Source: Spirosoma validum
GTDB taxonomy: Bacteria > Bacteroidota > Bacteroidia > Cytophagales > Spirosomataceae
Length of the DNA: 52,590 nucleotides
Reading direction: 5' to 3'
Assembly (NCBI RefSeq): GCF_014699035.1
Contig: NZ_JACXAA010000026.1
Span: 1 to 52,590, forward strand
This document shows, piece by piece, positions 44,977-52,590 of this stretch. Within the stretch, counting starts at the first letter, position 1. Each line of letters begins with the position of its first letter. The position numbers were made by a program, and so were the translations under genes. Under the pieces are notes generated by a model. That model searched no databases, was not told the origin of the DNA, and saw nothing but the letters and a program-made list of their open reading frames with translations.

Positions 44977-47709
44977 ATGAAGGGTAGAAAAATAACGTTA
45001 CTGGTCGTCTTCCTGCTTAGTTTAGGTCATACCGTAAAAGCGCAGATGCGGGTGGTTGCCGCCTTATGCGGCAATCGGGCTAATCCAGTGGGTATTAATC
45101 CCAGCGATCTGTTTTTCTCCTGGGAAATGCAATCCCCGAAACAGGCCGTCATGCAGTCGGCGTATCAATTGGTTATTGCCTCGTCGAAAGCGAATGTAAC
45201 GGCTGGCAAGTTTGATGTATTCAATACCGATGTGGTGAAAAGCAATCGTAGCATTCAGGTTCATTATTCGGGGAAAGCGCTTCAGTCGGCGCAGACGTAT
45301 TTCTGGAAAGTTCGGGTGTGGGACACGGATAAAAAGTCATCAGCCTGGAGTGCCACGCAACAGTTCACAACGGGAATCTTTACCCCGGCGGATTGGAAAA
45401 ATGCCCGCTGGATTGGCTACGAAGATATGCCCGATTCTGGTCGAATTGTACCTTTTGTTCACCTGAAAATGAAGGCGGGTGATCCCCAAATTTTCAAAAA
45501 CGCCCGGTCTCCGTTACTACGTAAAGAATTTACAACGGCCAGAAACGTAGCGAAAGCGCTCTTGTTTATCAGTGGTTTAGGCCATTATGAGGCTAGTATC
45601 AATGGCAGACGTATCGGAAACGCTTTCTTGGCTCCCGGCTGGACCAGCTATGATAAAACCATCCTGTATAATACCTACGACATTACCGGGCAACTACGTC
45701 CCGGAAGCAATGCGATTGGGGTTATGCTGGGCAACGGTTTTTACTCCATTTCGCAGGAGCGGTACGTGAAAGGAACGGGCACATTTGGTAACCCCAAACT
45801 GATTGCCTTGCTGAAAATTACGTACACCGATGGCAGTACAGAGCATATCATTTCTGACAAAAGCTGGAAAGCAACCCCGTCGCCCATTACGTTCAATACC
45901 ATCTATGGCGGGGAGGATTATGACGCCCGCTTAGAGCAAAAAGGCTGGAATAAGGCGGCTTTTTCGGATAAGACCTGGAACGATGCCGTTCTTGTGACCA
46001 CGCCAACGGGTAAATTACTCCCCGAAATCGATTACCCCGTTCTGTTTCTGGATTCGTTATCCGCGAAAAAAACGACGGTGGTCGGACAGAATACCGTCGT
46101 GTACGATTTTGGCCAAAACTGTTCGGGGATTCCCCGCATAAACGTAACAGGGAAAGCGGGACAGACGCTGAAAATTACGCCGGCTGAGTTGCTTCATGCG
46201 GACGGCACCGTCAATCAGGCGGATGGCGTTACGCCCCATTCGTATTCGTATACGCTAAAAGGCGACGGAGAAGAAATTTGGCAGCCCCGATTCTCTTACT
46301 TTGCTGTTCGATACGTTCAGATCGAAGGAGTCCGGGTCAACAAAGAGGAGTCCAGTCAACTGCCACTGGTCACGGGGTTGACCGTGCTTCACAACCGCAA
46401 TGCCGCTCCGCGAAATGGTACGTTTGCGTGTTCGAATGGGCTGTTTAACCGGATCTATACCCTTACGGATTGGGCGATAAAAAGCAATCTTCAAAGTTAC
46501 ATCACCGATAACCCCCAACGGGAAAAACTAAGCTGGCAGGGTGAGCAGAATTTTATGCGCACGGCGATCAATTATACCTACAATGTGTACAACCTATACC
46601 GCAGTCTGATCCAGAACATGACCGACGCGCAGCACGAAAATGGTCTGGTTCCCGACATTGCCCCTGAGTATGTAAAATTCGAAGGCCCTTTTGTTGATTC
46701 GCCCGAATGGGGAACAACGGCTATCCTGGATTCCTGGTTTTTGTATCAGTTTTACGGGGATACGTCGGTGGTCCACAAAACCTACCGGATGATGACCCGG
46801 TACGCGGATTTTCTGGAAAGCCGGGCTGTTGACAATCTGCTGCTCTATGGATTGGGCGATTGGCTGGATATTGGGAAAGTGACACCAGTCGGTATCACTG
46901 CTACGGCCTATTATTACCATTCCATAACCGCCTTAAGCCGAATGGCGGAGTTGATCGGAAAATCGGAAGATGCCGCGCGTTACCGGAATCTGGCGGCCGG
47001 TATAAAAACGGCCTTCAATAAAAAGTTTTTCAACCCGGATAAGAAGCTCTATGCGACCGGTAGCCAAACCGCTATGGCGATGTCGCTTAACATGGGTCTG
47101 GTAGAGGAAACGTATCGAAAAGACGTACTGAATAAACTGGTGGCAACCATTCAGGCGATTGACGCCAACCGACTAACCGCTGGCGATGTTGGAAACCGGT
47201 ATCTGATCAAAGCGCTCTACGAAAATAGTAACCCTGAAACGCTGTTCACCATGACCAATCGCGACGACGTGCCGGGATATGGTTATCTGCTGAAAAAAGG
47301 AGCAACGGCACTGGTCGAAACCTGGGATGGCAAATCATCTCAGAACCAACTGGCTATGGGACATATTCTGGAGTGGTTTTACGAGGGCATTGCCGGTATT
47401 GCTCAGGAGGAAAATTCCGTCGCGTTTAAGCACCTAAAACTTCGTCCCCAGCCTGTCGGTGATCTGACATGGGCCAGGGGCAGTTTCCATTCGCCATATG
47501 GCTGGATAAAAACCAGTTGGACCAAAGCCGCCAGTCGATTTAGCTATCAGGTAGACATTCCCGTAAATACCACAGCAACCGTTTATTTGCCAGCGAAGAC
47601 TGGTTCAAAAATTTATAAAAATGGGAAAATCGTCCGGGATTATAAAATCGAAGCGGACAGGGCTCTGCTGGAATTGGGTTCAGGTACCTATGTACTAACC
47701 GTCGAATGA
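44977..47709 (+). CDS. GH78 alpha-L-rhamnosidase, second type
   Basis: A 910-residue secreted enzyme (signal ITLLVVFLLSLGHTVKAQ). It shares the N-terminal LCGNRANPVGINPSDLFFSW and the catalytic toroid with the upstream gene, but has no discoidin insert. The catalytic motif reads TDNPQREKLSWQGE (Asp511, Glu516, Trp520, Glu523), with the shorter spacing of the BsRhaB type, and the second glutamate is in GATALVETWDG (Glu781). The two enzymes probably have different linkage preferences. The 14-base gap to the upstream gene indicates an operon. Confidence 0.94.
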   Translation: MKGRKITLLVVFLLSLGHTVKAQMRVVAALCGNRANPVGINPSDLFFSWEMQSPKQAVMQSAYQLVIASSKANVTAGKFDVFNTDVVKSNRSIQVHYSGKALQSAQTYFWKVRVWDTDKKSSAWSATQQFTTGIFTPADWKNARWIGYEDMPDSGRIVPFVHLKMKAGDPQIFKNARSPLLRKEFTTARNVAKALLFISGLGHYEASINGRRIGNAFLAPGWTSYDKTILYNTYDITGQLRPGSNAIGVMLGNGFYSISQERYVKGTGTFGNPKLIALLKITYTDGSTEHIISDKSWKATPSPITFNTIYGGEDYDARLEQKGWNKAAFSDKTWNDAVLVTTPTGKLLPEIDYPVLFLDSLSAKKTTVVGQNTVVYDFGQNCSGIPRINVTGKAGQTLKITPAELLHADGTVNQADGVTPHSYSYTLKGDGEEIWQPRFSYFAVRYVQIEGVRVNKEESSQLPLVTGLTVLHNRNAAPRNGTFACSNGLFNRIYTLTDWAIKSNLQSYITDNPQREKLSWQGEQNFMRTAINYTYNVYNLYRSLIQNMTDAQHENGLVPDIAPEYVKFEGPFVDSPEWGTTAILDSWFLYQFYGDTSVVHKTYRMMTRYADFLESRAVDNLLLYGLGDWLDIGKVTPVGITATAYYYHSITALSRMAELIGKSEDAARYRNLAAGIKTAFNKKFFNPDKKLYATGSQTAMAMSLNMGLVEETYRKDVLNKLVATIQAIDANRLTAGDVGNRYLIKALYENSNPETLFTMTNRDDVPGYGYLLKKGATALVETWDGKSSQNQLAMGHILEWFYEGIAGIAQEENSVAFKHLKLRPQPVGDLTWARGSFHSPYGWIKTSWTKAASRFSYQVDIPVNTTATVYLPAKTGSKIYKNGKIVRDYKIEADRALLELGSGTYVLTVE

Positions 47710-47739
47710 TCAACGTACTAGAATGAATTTGACGAACCG

Positions 47740-48486
47740 ATGAGAGGATTAAAAGACAAAATTATAGTCATTACCGGTGGCCTTGGCGATCTGGGTTATG
47801 CCACCGCTATACGAATGGCCGAAGAGGGTTGTGTGGTTGTTATGGTTGATCTTCAGCCCGATACGGATCAGAAAGCAGCAGCCTTGGGTGCTCATTTCTG
47901 GCAACTGGACATCAGCGATGAAGCGGCCGTGGATAAAACCTGCGCGGCCATTGAGCAAGCCGTTGGCCCCGCCCACGTACTGATCAATACCGCAGCCCGG
48001 TTTATCTTCAAAGGGGTAGACGCTACAGCCGACGAGTGGCAACAGATCAATGCGGTAAACATTGGCGGTACGTCGCTGATGGCCAAATACATCGTTCCGC
48101 AAATGAAAAAGAACGGCGGTGGCAGTATCATCAATTATTCATCGGTGAGCGGCTTTGTCGGGCAAGCCAATTTTGCTACGTACAACGCCACCAAATTCGC
48201 CATTCGGGGGCTAACCAAATGTTGGGCGCAGGATCTGGCGCCTTCTGGTATCCGGGTAAACACCCTTTGCCCTGGCTACATCTACACCAGCGCCTTCATT
48301 AATTCATGCGAAAAATTAGGCCTGGACATCGACGAAGAAGATCGTCGGGCTTCGGCGATGCACTTACTGAACCGGCAGGGACGTCCCGAAGAAGTAGCCG
48401 CAGCAGCCGCCTTTCTGGCCAGTGACGATTCTTCCTTCATTACCGGCAGCGACTTACTGGTTGATGGCGGCTATTTAGCTAAATAA
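47740..48486 (+). CDS. SDR-family sugar or sugar-acid dehydrogenase
   Basis: A 248-residue classical short-chain dehydrogenase: cofactor loop TGGLGDLG (12-19), N83-T-A-A, catalytic Ser135 in NYSSVSGFVGQ, Tyr148 and Lys152 in YNATKFAIRG, and the late VDGGYL. Asp37 in MVDLQP suggests NAD+ preference. Members of this branch act on sugars, sugar acids and polyols. Placed between rhamnosidases and a metal-dependent hydrolase, it may oxidise L-rhamnose or a keto-deoxy sugar acid; that is inference. The gap to the next gene is three bases. Confidence 0.88.
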   Translation: MRGLKDKIIVITGGLGDLGYATAIRMAEEGCVVVMVDLQPDTDQKAAALGAHFWQLDISDEAAVDKTCAAIEQAVGPAHVLINTAARFIFKGVDATADEWQQINAVNIGGTSLMAKYIVPQMKKNGGGSIINYSSVSGFVGQANFATYNATKFAIRGLTKCWAQDLAPSGIRVNTLCPGYIYTSAFINSCEKLGLDIDEEDRRASAMHLLNRQGRPEEVAAAAAFLASDDSSFITGSDLLVDGGYLAK

Positions 48487-48489
48487 ACT

Positions 48490-49113
48490 ATGAAACTTGT
48501 CGATCTTTCCCATCCACTGGTACACGGGCAGCAAACGTTTCCGTCTGACCCGAAGCTGAGCATTGTTCCGCACGGAACTACCCGAACGTTGAAATACAAC
48601 ATTACGCAAATCGTTATGGGGTCGCATCAGGGAACGCATCTGGACGCGATGTATCACTTTCTGGACGATGGCAAAACGCTGGACCAGATGCCTTTGGAAT
48701 GGTTTTATGGGAAGGTGCACGTACTGCGTATTCCCAAAGAAGCCCGGGAAGAAATTACCGTCGATGATTTTTTGCCGTATGAACAGCTGCTGGTTCCCGA
48801 GGCTAAAATCATCTACGATACGGGCTGGTACAAACACTTCGGGAAGGATGATTTCTTCGAAAATTTTCCGTCGCTGACCCAGGAAGCCAGTACGTATCTG
48901 GCCGACCGAAATATCCGGATGCTGGGCATGGACACCCCAACGCCCAGCCGCGACTGGTATGAAGTACATCATATCCTGCTGAAAAAAGAAATCGTCATTG
49001 TGGAAAGCCTGACGAATCTGGATCAGGTTCCTGATGAATTTACCTTCATGGGGTTTCCGCTCAACTTACAGGGCCGTGATGGCTCCCCCATCCGAGCCGT
49101 GGCTCAATTCTGA
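48490..49113 (+). CDS. Cyclase-family metal-dependent hydrolase (kynurenine formamidase-like fold)
   Basis: A 207-residue protein with the family metal motif GSHQGTHLDAMYHF (His46, His50, Asp52, His56), DLSHPLVHGQQTFPSDP at the N-terminus, and LGMDTPTPSRDW. These enzymes hydrolyse amides, lactones or diketones. In this operon a lactone or 1,3-diketo sugar acid is a plausible substrate, rather than formylkynurenine. It is translationally close to the SDR gene before and the dehydrogenase after (13-base gap). Confidence 0.85.
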   Translation: MKLVDLSHPLVHGQQTFPSDPKLSIVPHGTTRTLKYNITQIVMGSHQGTHLDAMYHFLDDGKTLDQMPLEWFYGKVHVLRIPKEAREEITVDDFLPYEQLLVPEAKIIYDTGWYKHFGKDDFFENFPSLTQEASTYLADRNIRMLGMDTPTPSRDWYEVHHILLKKEIVIVESLTNLDQVPDEFTFMGFPLNLQGRDGSPIRAVAQF

Positions 49114-49126
49114 ACGTCAACTCCCT

Positions 49127-50143
49127 ATGAAAGCACTGTTTTATCCGGAGTTTAAAAAACTCATGATTGCCGAACGACCAGTACCTTCTTTTTCCGAGGA
49201 TGAAGTCTTGCTGAAAGTACTGGCTTGTGGCATTTGCGGGAGTGAGCTGGAAACCTTTAAAAACCAAAGTCCGCGCCGTGTCCCGCCGTTAATAATGGGC
49301 CATGAGTTTTGCGGAACCGTTGAGGAGATTGGTGCCAACGTAGTGGGCTATACGAAAGGTGATCGGGTAGCCAGTAATAGCGTAGTCTCCTGCGGAACGT
49401 GTGACCCCTGCAAACGTGGCTTGACGAACTTATGCAAAAACCGGCAAATTTTCGGGATGCATCGGGGGGGGGCTTTTGGGGAGTACGTGAATGTACCGGC
49501 CCATTGCTTAGTGCCGATGCCGGAGACTATTACGCCACAAGCCGCCTGTATGGCCGAACCGTTGGCCAATGGTATTCATATCGTTAACCTCACCCGGCAT
49601 TTAAACCCTAAAAAGGTTCTGGTGATCGGCGCCGGACCCATCGGACTGGTTACGCAGCAGGCCTTTCAATCCCTGCTGGGCGTAGCGGTGTACGTAGCCG
49701 ATCTGCGGAATGAACGGCTTTCCATTTCGCGAAAACTAGGCGCTACGGCCACCATCAATTCCTCGGAGGAAGACCTGGTTTCCGCTATTAATCAATTTAC
49801 GGACAATGAAGGAATTGATCTGGTTGTCGATGCTGTGGGGAATTTCCAAACGAACCAGCAGGCCTTAAAATCCATTCGGCCTGGCGGGGCAATTGTGCTC
49901 ATCGGTCTCTATGAAAACTCCCAGCCATTTTTTACGTACGACATTATTTTATCTGAGAAGCAAATCATCGGCACCTACGCGGCCACGCAGCAGGAAATCA
50001 ATGAATCACTGCATCTGATCGCTTCCGGGAAAGTCGACGTAACGTCGTGGGTTCACTATTACTCGCTGGATAACGGGGTGACGGCCTTTACCGATATGCT
50101 GATGGCAAAGGCGGCTCACGTCAAATCGGTTATCCTTTTTTAA
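49127..50143 (+). CDS. Zinc-dependent alcohol/polyol dehydrogenase (MDR)
   Basis: A 338-residue enzyme from ATG 49127; an open frame from 49034 lies inside the preceding gene and is not used. Catalytic zinc ligands: Cys37 (LACGICGSE) and His59-Glu60 (MGHEFCG). Structural zinc: Cys89, Cys92, Cys95, Cys103 (SCGTCDPCKRGLTNLC). Rossmann motif VIGAGPIG. The acidic residue in VADLRN suggests NAD+. It is closest in type to threonine/sorbitol/galactitol-phosphate dehydrogenases. Likely acts on a hydroxy-sugar intermediate. Confidence 0.9.
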   Translation: MKALFYPEFKKLMIAERPVPSFSEDEVLLKVLACGICGSELETFKNQSPRRVPPLIMGHEFCGTVEEIGANVVGYTKGDRVASNSVVSCGTCDPCKRGLTNLCKNRQIFGMHRGGAFGEYVNVPAHCLVPMPETITPQAACMAEPLANGIHIVNLTRHLNPKKVLVIGAGPIGLVTQQAFQSLLGVAVYVADLRNERLSISRKLGATATINSSEEDLVSAINQFTDNEGIDLVVDAVGNFQTNQQALKSIRPGGAIVLIGLYENSQPFFTYDIILSEKQIIGTYAATQQEINESLHLIASGKVDVTSWVHYYSLDNGVTAFTDMLMAKAAHVKSVILF

Positions 50144-50198
50144 ACCTCTTTTTTCGCCAGACTTTTGCTGGTACGTATCATTTGACACTAACTTTTTT

Positions 50199-51161
50199 AT
50201 GGATAGCAGTTCTAAAAAAATTGTCATTACGGATCACGGCTTCTCGAATATCAACCCGGAAAGGGCGGTGTTGGAACAATCGGGGTATGAACTGATCGAC
50301 GCCCAGTGTAAAAACGAAGCCGACTTGCTAGCAGCAACCAAAGATGCTTTTGCCCTGATCGTCCAGTGGGCACCGATCACGGAAACCATCATCCGAAACC
50401 TGGATCAGTGTCGGCTTATTGTCCGCTACGGTATTGGCGTTGATAATCTCGATCTGAATGCCGCCAGGGAACGACAAATACCGGTTTGTAACGTACCGGA
50501 TTATTGCATCGATGAAGTGTCTGATCACGCTATGGCCTTGGCGATGGCGCTACACCGGCAATTACTATCGACGGATAAGCGGGTTCGGGAGGGCGTTTGG
50601 AAAATAATTCCTCCCGGTACGGTTCCTGCCTGTAAAGACGCCTTATTTACGACGCTGGGCTTCGGACGGATCGCGCGGGTTGTCCTCAAAAAAGCCGCTG
50701 CGTTCACCTTTAAACTGGCCGCCTTTGATCCATTTGTGAGCGAAGAAGATATGCAGGCGCTGGGGGTCCAAAAAATAACATTTGAGGAGGCCCTGGCTAA
50801 TTCGGATATTCTCTCCCTGCATCTGCCGCTCAACGACAAAACCTATCACCTCATTAACCGGGAATCGTTATTGAACATGAAGTCGAATGCGGTATTAATC
50901 AATACGTCCCGGGGTGGGTTGATCAACACAATTGACTTAGCGCAGGCATTGACAGAAAACAAAATCGGTGGTGCCGGTATCGATGTCTTTGAGCAGGAAC
51001 CGCTTCCGGATGAGCACCCGATCCGTCAGGCTCCCAATACGATAATCACCTCGCATACGGCCTGGTATAGCCAACGTAGCATTCCGATTCTTCAGCAATT
51101 TGCCGCCGAAGAAGTGTTGAGACTTATAAACGGAGAACCGCTAAAAAATCAGGTGGCGTAA
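50199..51161 (+). CDS. D-2-hydroxyacid dehydrogenase (D-isomer specific)
   Basis: A 320-residue enzyme. The nucleotide-binding loop is GFGRIA (154-159), an unusual GxGxxA, preceded by DALFTTL. Asp177 (AAFDPF) favours NAD+. The catalytic triad is Arg238 (INTSRGG), Glu267 (DVFEQEPLP) and His286 (TSHTAWYS). The His-Thr-Ala-Trp end is typical of the C-terminal-binding-protein-like branch. It would reduce a 2-keto acid or oxidise a 2-hydroxy acid; keto-deoxy sugar acids or lactate are options. Last gene of the operon, 55 bases behind the zinc dehydrogenase. Confidence 0.9.
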   Translation: MDSSSKKIVITDHGFSNINPERAVLEQSGYELIDAQCKNEADLLAATKDAFALIVQWAPITETIIRNLDQCRLIVRYGIGVDNLDLNAARERQIPVCNVPDYCIDEVSDHAMALAMALHRQLLSTDKRVREGVWKIIPPGTVPACKDALFTTLGFGRIARVVLKKAAAFTFKLAAFDPFVSEEDMQALGVQKITFEEALANSDILSLHLPLNDKTYHLINRESLLNMKSNAVLINTSRGGLINTIDLAQALTENKIGGAGIDVFEQEPLPDEHPIRQAPNTIITSHTAWYSQRSIPILQQFAAEEVLRLINGEPLKNQVA

Positions 51162-51164
51162 TAG

Positions 51165-52076
51165 TTATTCAGCCGGATTGTTTGCCTGAAGCTGGTATAG
51201 TGACGCCTGAAGGTACAAAGACCTGTGCTTTAGCTGGAACTGTTTCGGTGACAGCTCGGTATAGCTTTTAAACTGTTTGTTAAAGTTTGACACGTTCTGA
51301 AAGCCACATTCAAAACAAATCTGCTGTATACTAAACTTGTGCAACATCAACAGTTTGCAGGCATAGCCAACTTTCAGTTCATTCACAAATTGTGAAAATG
51401 GCTTTTGCATTCGTTGTTTAAAATACCTGGAGAAAGCCGTTGGACTCATATTGGCAATATCGGCAGCATCGGTCAATCGAATAGAGGATTTAAAATTATT
51501 CATGATGTAGGCATGAACCTTATTTAATCGATCATTCGTGTTTTCATTGATATATTGGTTGTACCCCTCGCTGGACAATAAGATCAACTCTTCAGAATCA
51601 GCTAACAAGCTAAGAATTTGTAATAATTTGATTAATTTATTAACACCGCTCAAAGCCTGAATCTGATACATATGATCGATAATGGCGGTCTGAGTTTTCC
51701 CCATTATTTTGATTCCTCGCTGGGATAGTTGTAGAAACTTTTCTACCGCATATAGTTCGGGCGTTGTAAAAAAAGTTTTCCCTAAAAAATCTTCTTTAAA
51801 ATGGATAACGAGCGCTTCTGATGACTGGTTTTTCTCTTTTGAAGGATCGGTTTTCCAGGTATGTGCTAAATTCTTTCCAATAAAAATCAGATCGTTTTCC
51901 GTGTATCGATCAATATGGTCACCAACAAATCGGGTTCCGGAGCTTTTAACGATTAGCGTTAATTCGTATTCGGAATGGTAATGCCATAAACCCGGAAAGG
52001 AGCCACTATACGTAAAGTGATTAACACTGAACGAATCAGTTTCTGTTTTTTTTACCTTTAATAGAAGCGGGTCCAT
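51165..52076 (-). CDS. AraC-family transcriptional regulator
   Basis: A 303-residue regulator from ATG 52076 (MDPLLLKVKKTETDS); frames to 52103 or 52145 add unsupported residues. The N-terminal cupin-like sensor domain starts with GLWHYHSEYELTLIVKSSG and DLIFIGKNLAHTW. The C-terminal pair of helix-turn-helix motifs is RLTDAADIANMSPTAFSRYF and IQQICFECGFQNVSNFNKQF. It is convergent with the catabolic operon (3 bases apart) and probably senses a breakdown product of the glycan. Confidence 0.93.
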   Translation of the reverse strand: MDPLLLKVKKTETDSFSVNHFTYSGSFPGLWHYHSEYELTLIVKSSGTRFVGDHIDRYTENDLIFIGKNLAHTWKTDPSKEKNQSSEALVIHFKEDFLGKTFFTTPELYAVEKFLQLSQRGIKIMGKTQTAIIDHMYQIQALSGVNKLIKLLQILSLLADSEELILLSSEGYNQYINENTNDRLNKVHAYIMNNFKSSIRLTDAADIANMSPTAFSRYFKQRMQKPFSQFVNELKVGYACKLLMLHKFSIQQICFECGFQNVSNFNKQFKSYTELSPKQFQLKHRSLYLQASLYQLQANNPAE

Positions 52077-52145
52077 AGTTTGTCTTTTCAAACAGCTAAT
52101 CATTTTGAGGAAAAGTAATTCTTTTTCAATTACGAAATTGTTCAA

Positions 52146-52416
52146 CGACTAAGGCCTGGATATCCATTTGTTTTTAGCTTGCTTATTCCCGAATCGTTAC
52201 GGTAGGCCGCTAAGCCGCTAAGCGAAACGCAAAGCCGAAATGGGTTTATATTCTATTCCGCACGGGCGGCCCTAGCCTTTGCTCGATTTTTCAAATGTAT
52301 CACTCGCCGGTTGGGCATTGAGGCCAGCAAGCAGTAGTCAGTATTCCTTGGCTAGCAGGGCGCTCTGGGTAATTAAAATGAATAAACAAGGCATGGGCGA
52401 ATTGAGTAAACGGGAG
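52146..52416. other. Intergenic region at the right edge
   Basis: No gene supported. It contains a short tandem word (GCCGCTAAGCCGCTAAGC near 52207). The promoter of the AraC gene must lie here. Confidence 0.4.
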
Positions 52417-52590
52417 TTAGTCAGAGAGCAAAGTTAGTACCAGCCCAACTCTTACTGCTATCAACAAATACATCCATGGTTCGTTAGCTTTAACAATTAT
52501 TTTTACCATCGATTGTACGTCGTCAAATGAAAGTGGACAGTTGCGGGTGAAAAGAGAAGAGACGGTTTTAGCCACTTTGAACTCGCTGAA
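52417..52590 (-). CDS. Possible C-terminal end of a gene running off the window
   Basis: An open minus-strand frame of 57 codons from the window edge to a stop at 52417. The product has SFDDVQSMVKIIVKANEPW and ends MYLLIAVRVGLVLTLLSD. No family recognised. Without the upstream part it could be a chance frame. Confidence 0.25.
   Translation of the reverse strand, partial: FSEFKVAKTVSSLFTRNCPLSFDDVQSMVKIIVKANEPWMYLLIAVRVGLVLTLLSD

Noticed and set aside
52207..52224. GCCGCTAA tandem words as an origin or regulator site
   Set aside because: Only two copies, no other supporting features.

Overview
The window looks like a chromosomal segment of a free-living, Gram-negative member of the Bacteroidota, most likely of the Cytophagales (Spirosoma-like). 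Evidence: a SusC/SusD pair, a two-glutamate-rich degradation cluster for pectin side chains, lipoprotein signal peptides, a C-terminal chaperone/coiled-coil domain typical of Bacteroidota repeat proteins, weak Shine-Dalgarno sequences, and a moderate G+C content. No rRNA, tRNA, CRISPR array, phage or intact insertion sequence was seen.

Layout. (1) 0.2-1.7 kb: a secreted 17-residue-repeat protein, split by a frameshift. (2) 2.4-25 kb: an envelope and ion-homeostasis region. It holds a YflT-like stress protein, a CaCA cation exchanger, an AI-2E family permease, an MscS channel, two paralogous membrane-anchored coiled-coil proteins ending in the same residues, a single-pass sensor-like protein, a Doc-type toxin with its antitoxin, a DUF2254 protein, a fasciclin protein, a complete RND efflux operon (adaptor, pump, outer membrane factor), a TPR protein, a ClC antiporter, a CPA1 Na+/H+ antiporter and a DUF389 protein. 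(3) 25.2-27.4 kb: an OmpR-type response regulator and its histidine kinase. (4) 27.5-29.1 kb: decayed DNA with an aldo/keto reductase pseudogene and a SusC stub. (5) 29.2-51.2 kb: a polysaccharide utilisation region with SusC, SusD, a Tat-exported glycosidase-like protein, a six-hairpin glycosidase, a GH28 enzyme, two GH78 alpha-L-rhamnosidases, and four cytoplasmic enzymes (SDR, cyclase-family hydrolase, zinc alcohol dehydrogenase, D-2-hydroxyacid dehydrogenase), followed by a convergent AraC regulator.

The most interesting signal is regulatory. Six intergenic regions between 8.3 and 27.5 kb carry arrays of TTAGA half-sites at exactly 11-bp spacing (consensus close to CTTAGAATTTGCTTAGA). They lie upstream of the sensor-like/coiled-coil operon, the RND operon, the TPR gene, the second coiled-coil gene (shared with the ClC gene), a tiny membrane protein, and the response regulator itself. 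One helical turn between direct repeats is the classic layout for an OmpR-family dimer, so I infer that the two-component system encoded in the window controls these genes as a local envelope-stress regulon. The paired coiled-coil proteins with a conserved C-terminal domain are its least understood members.

The second theme is pectin use. SusC/D and the secreted hydrolases would release and cut rhamnogalacturonan-type oligosaccharides, and the oxidoreductase/hydrolase operon behind the rhamnosidases suggests oxidative processing of the released sugar or sugar acid. The substrate assignment is inference.
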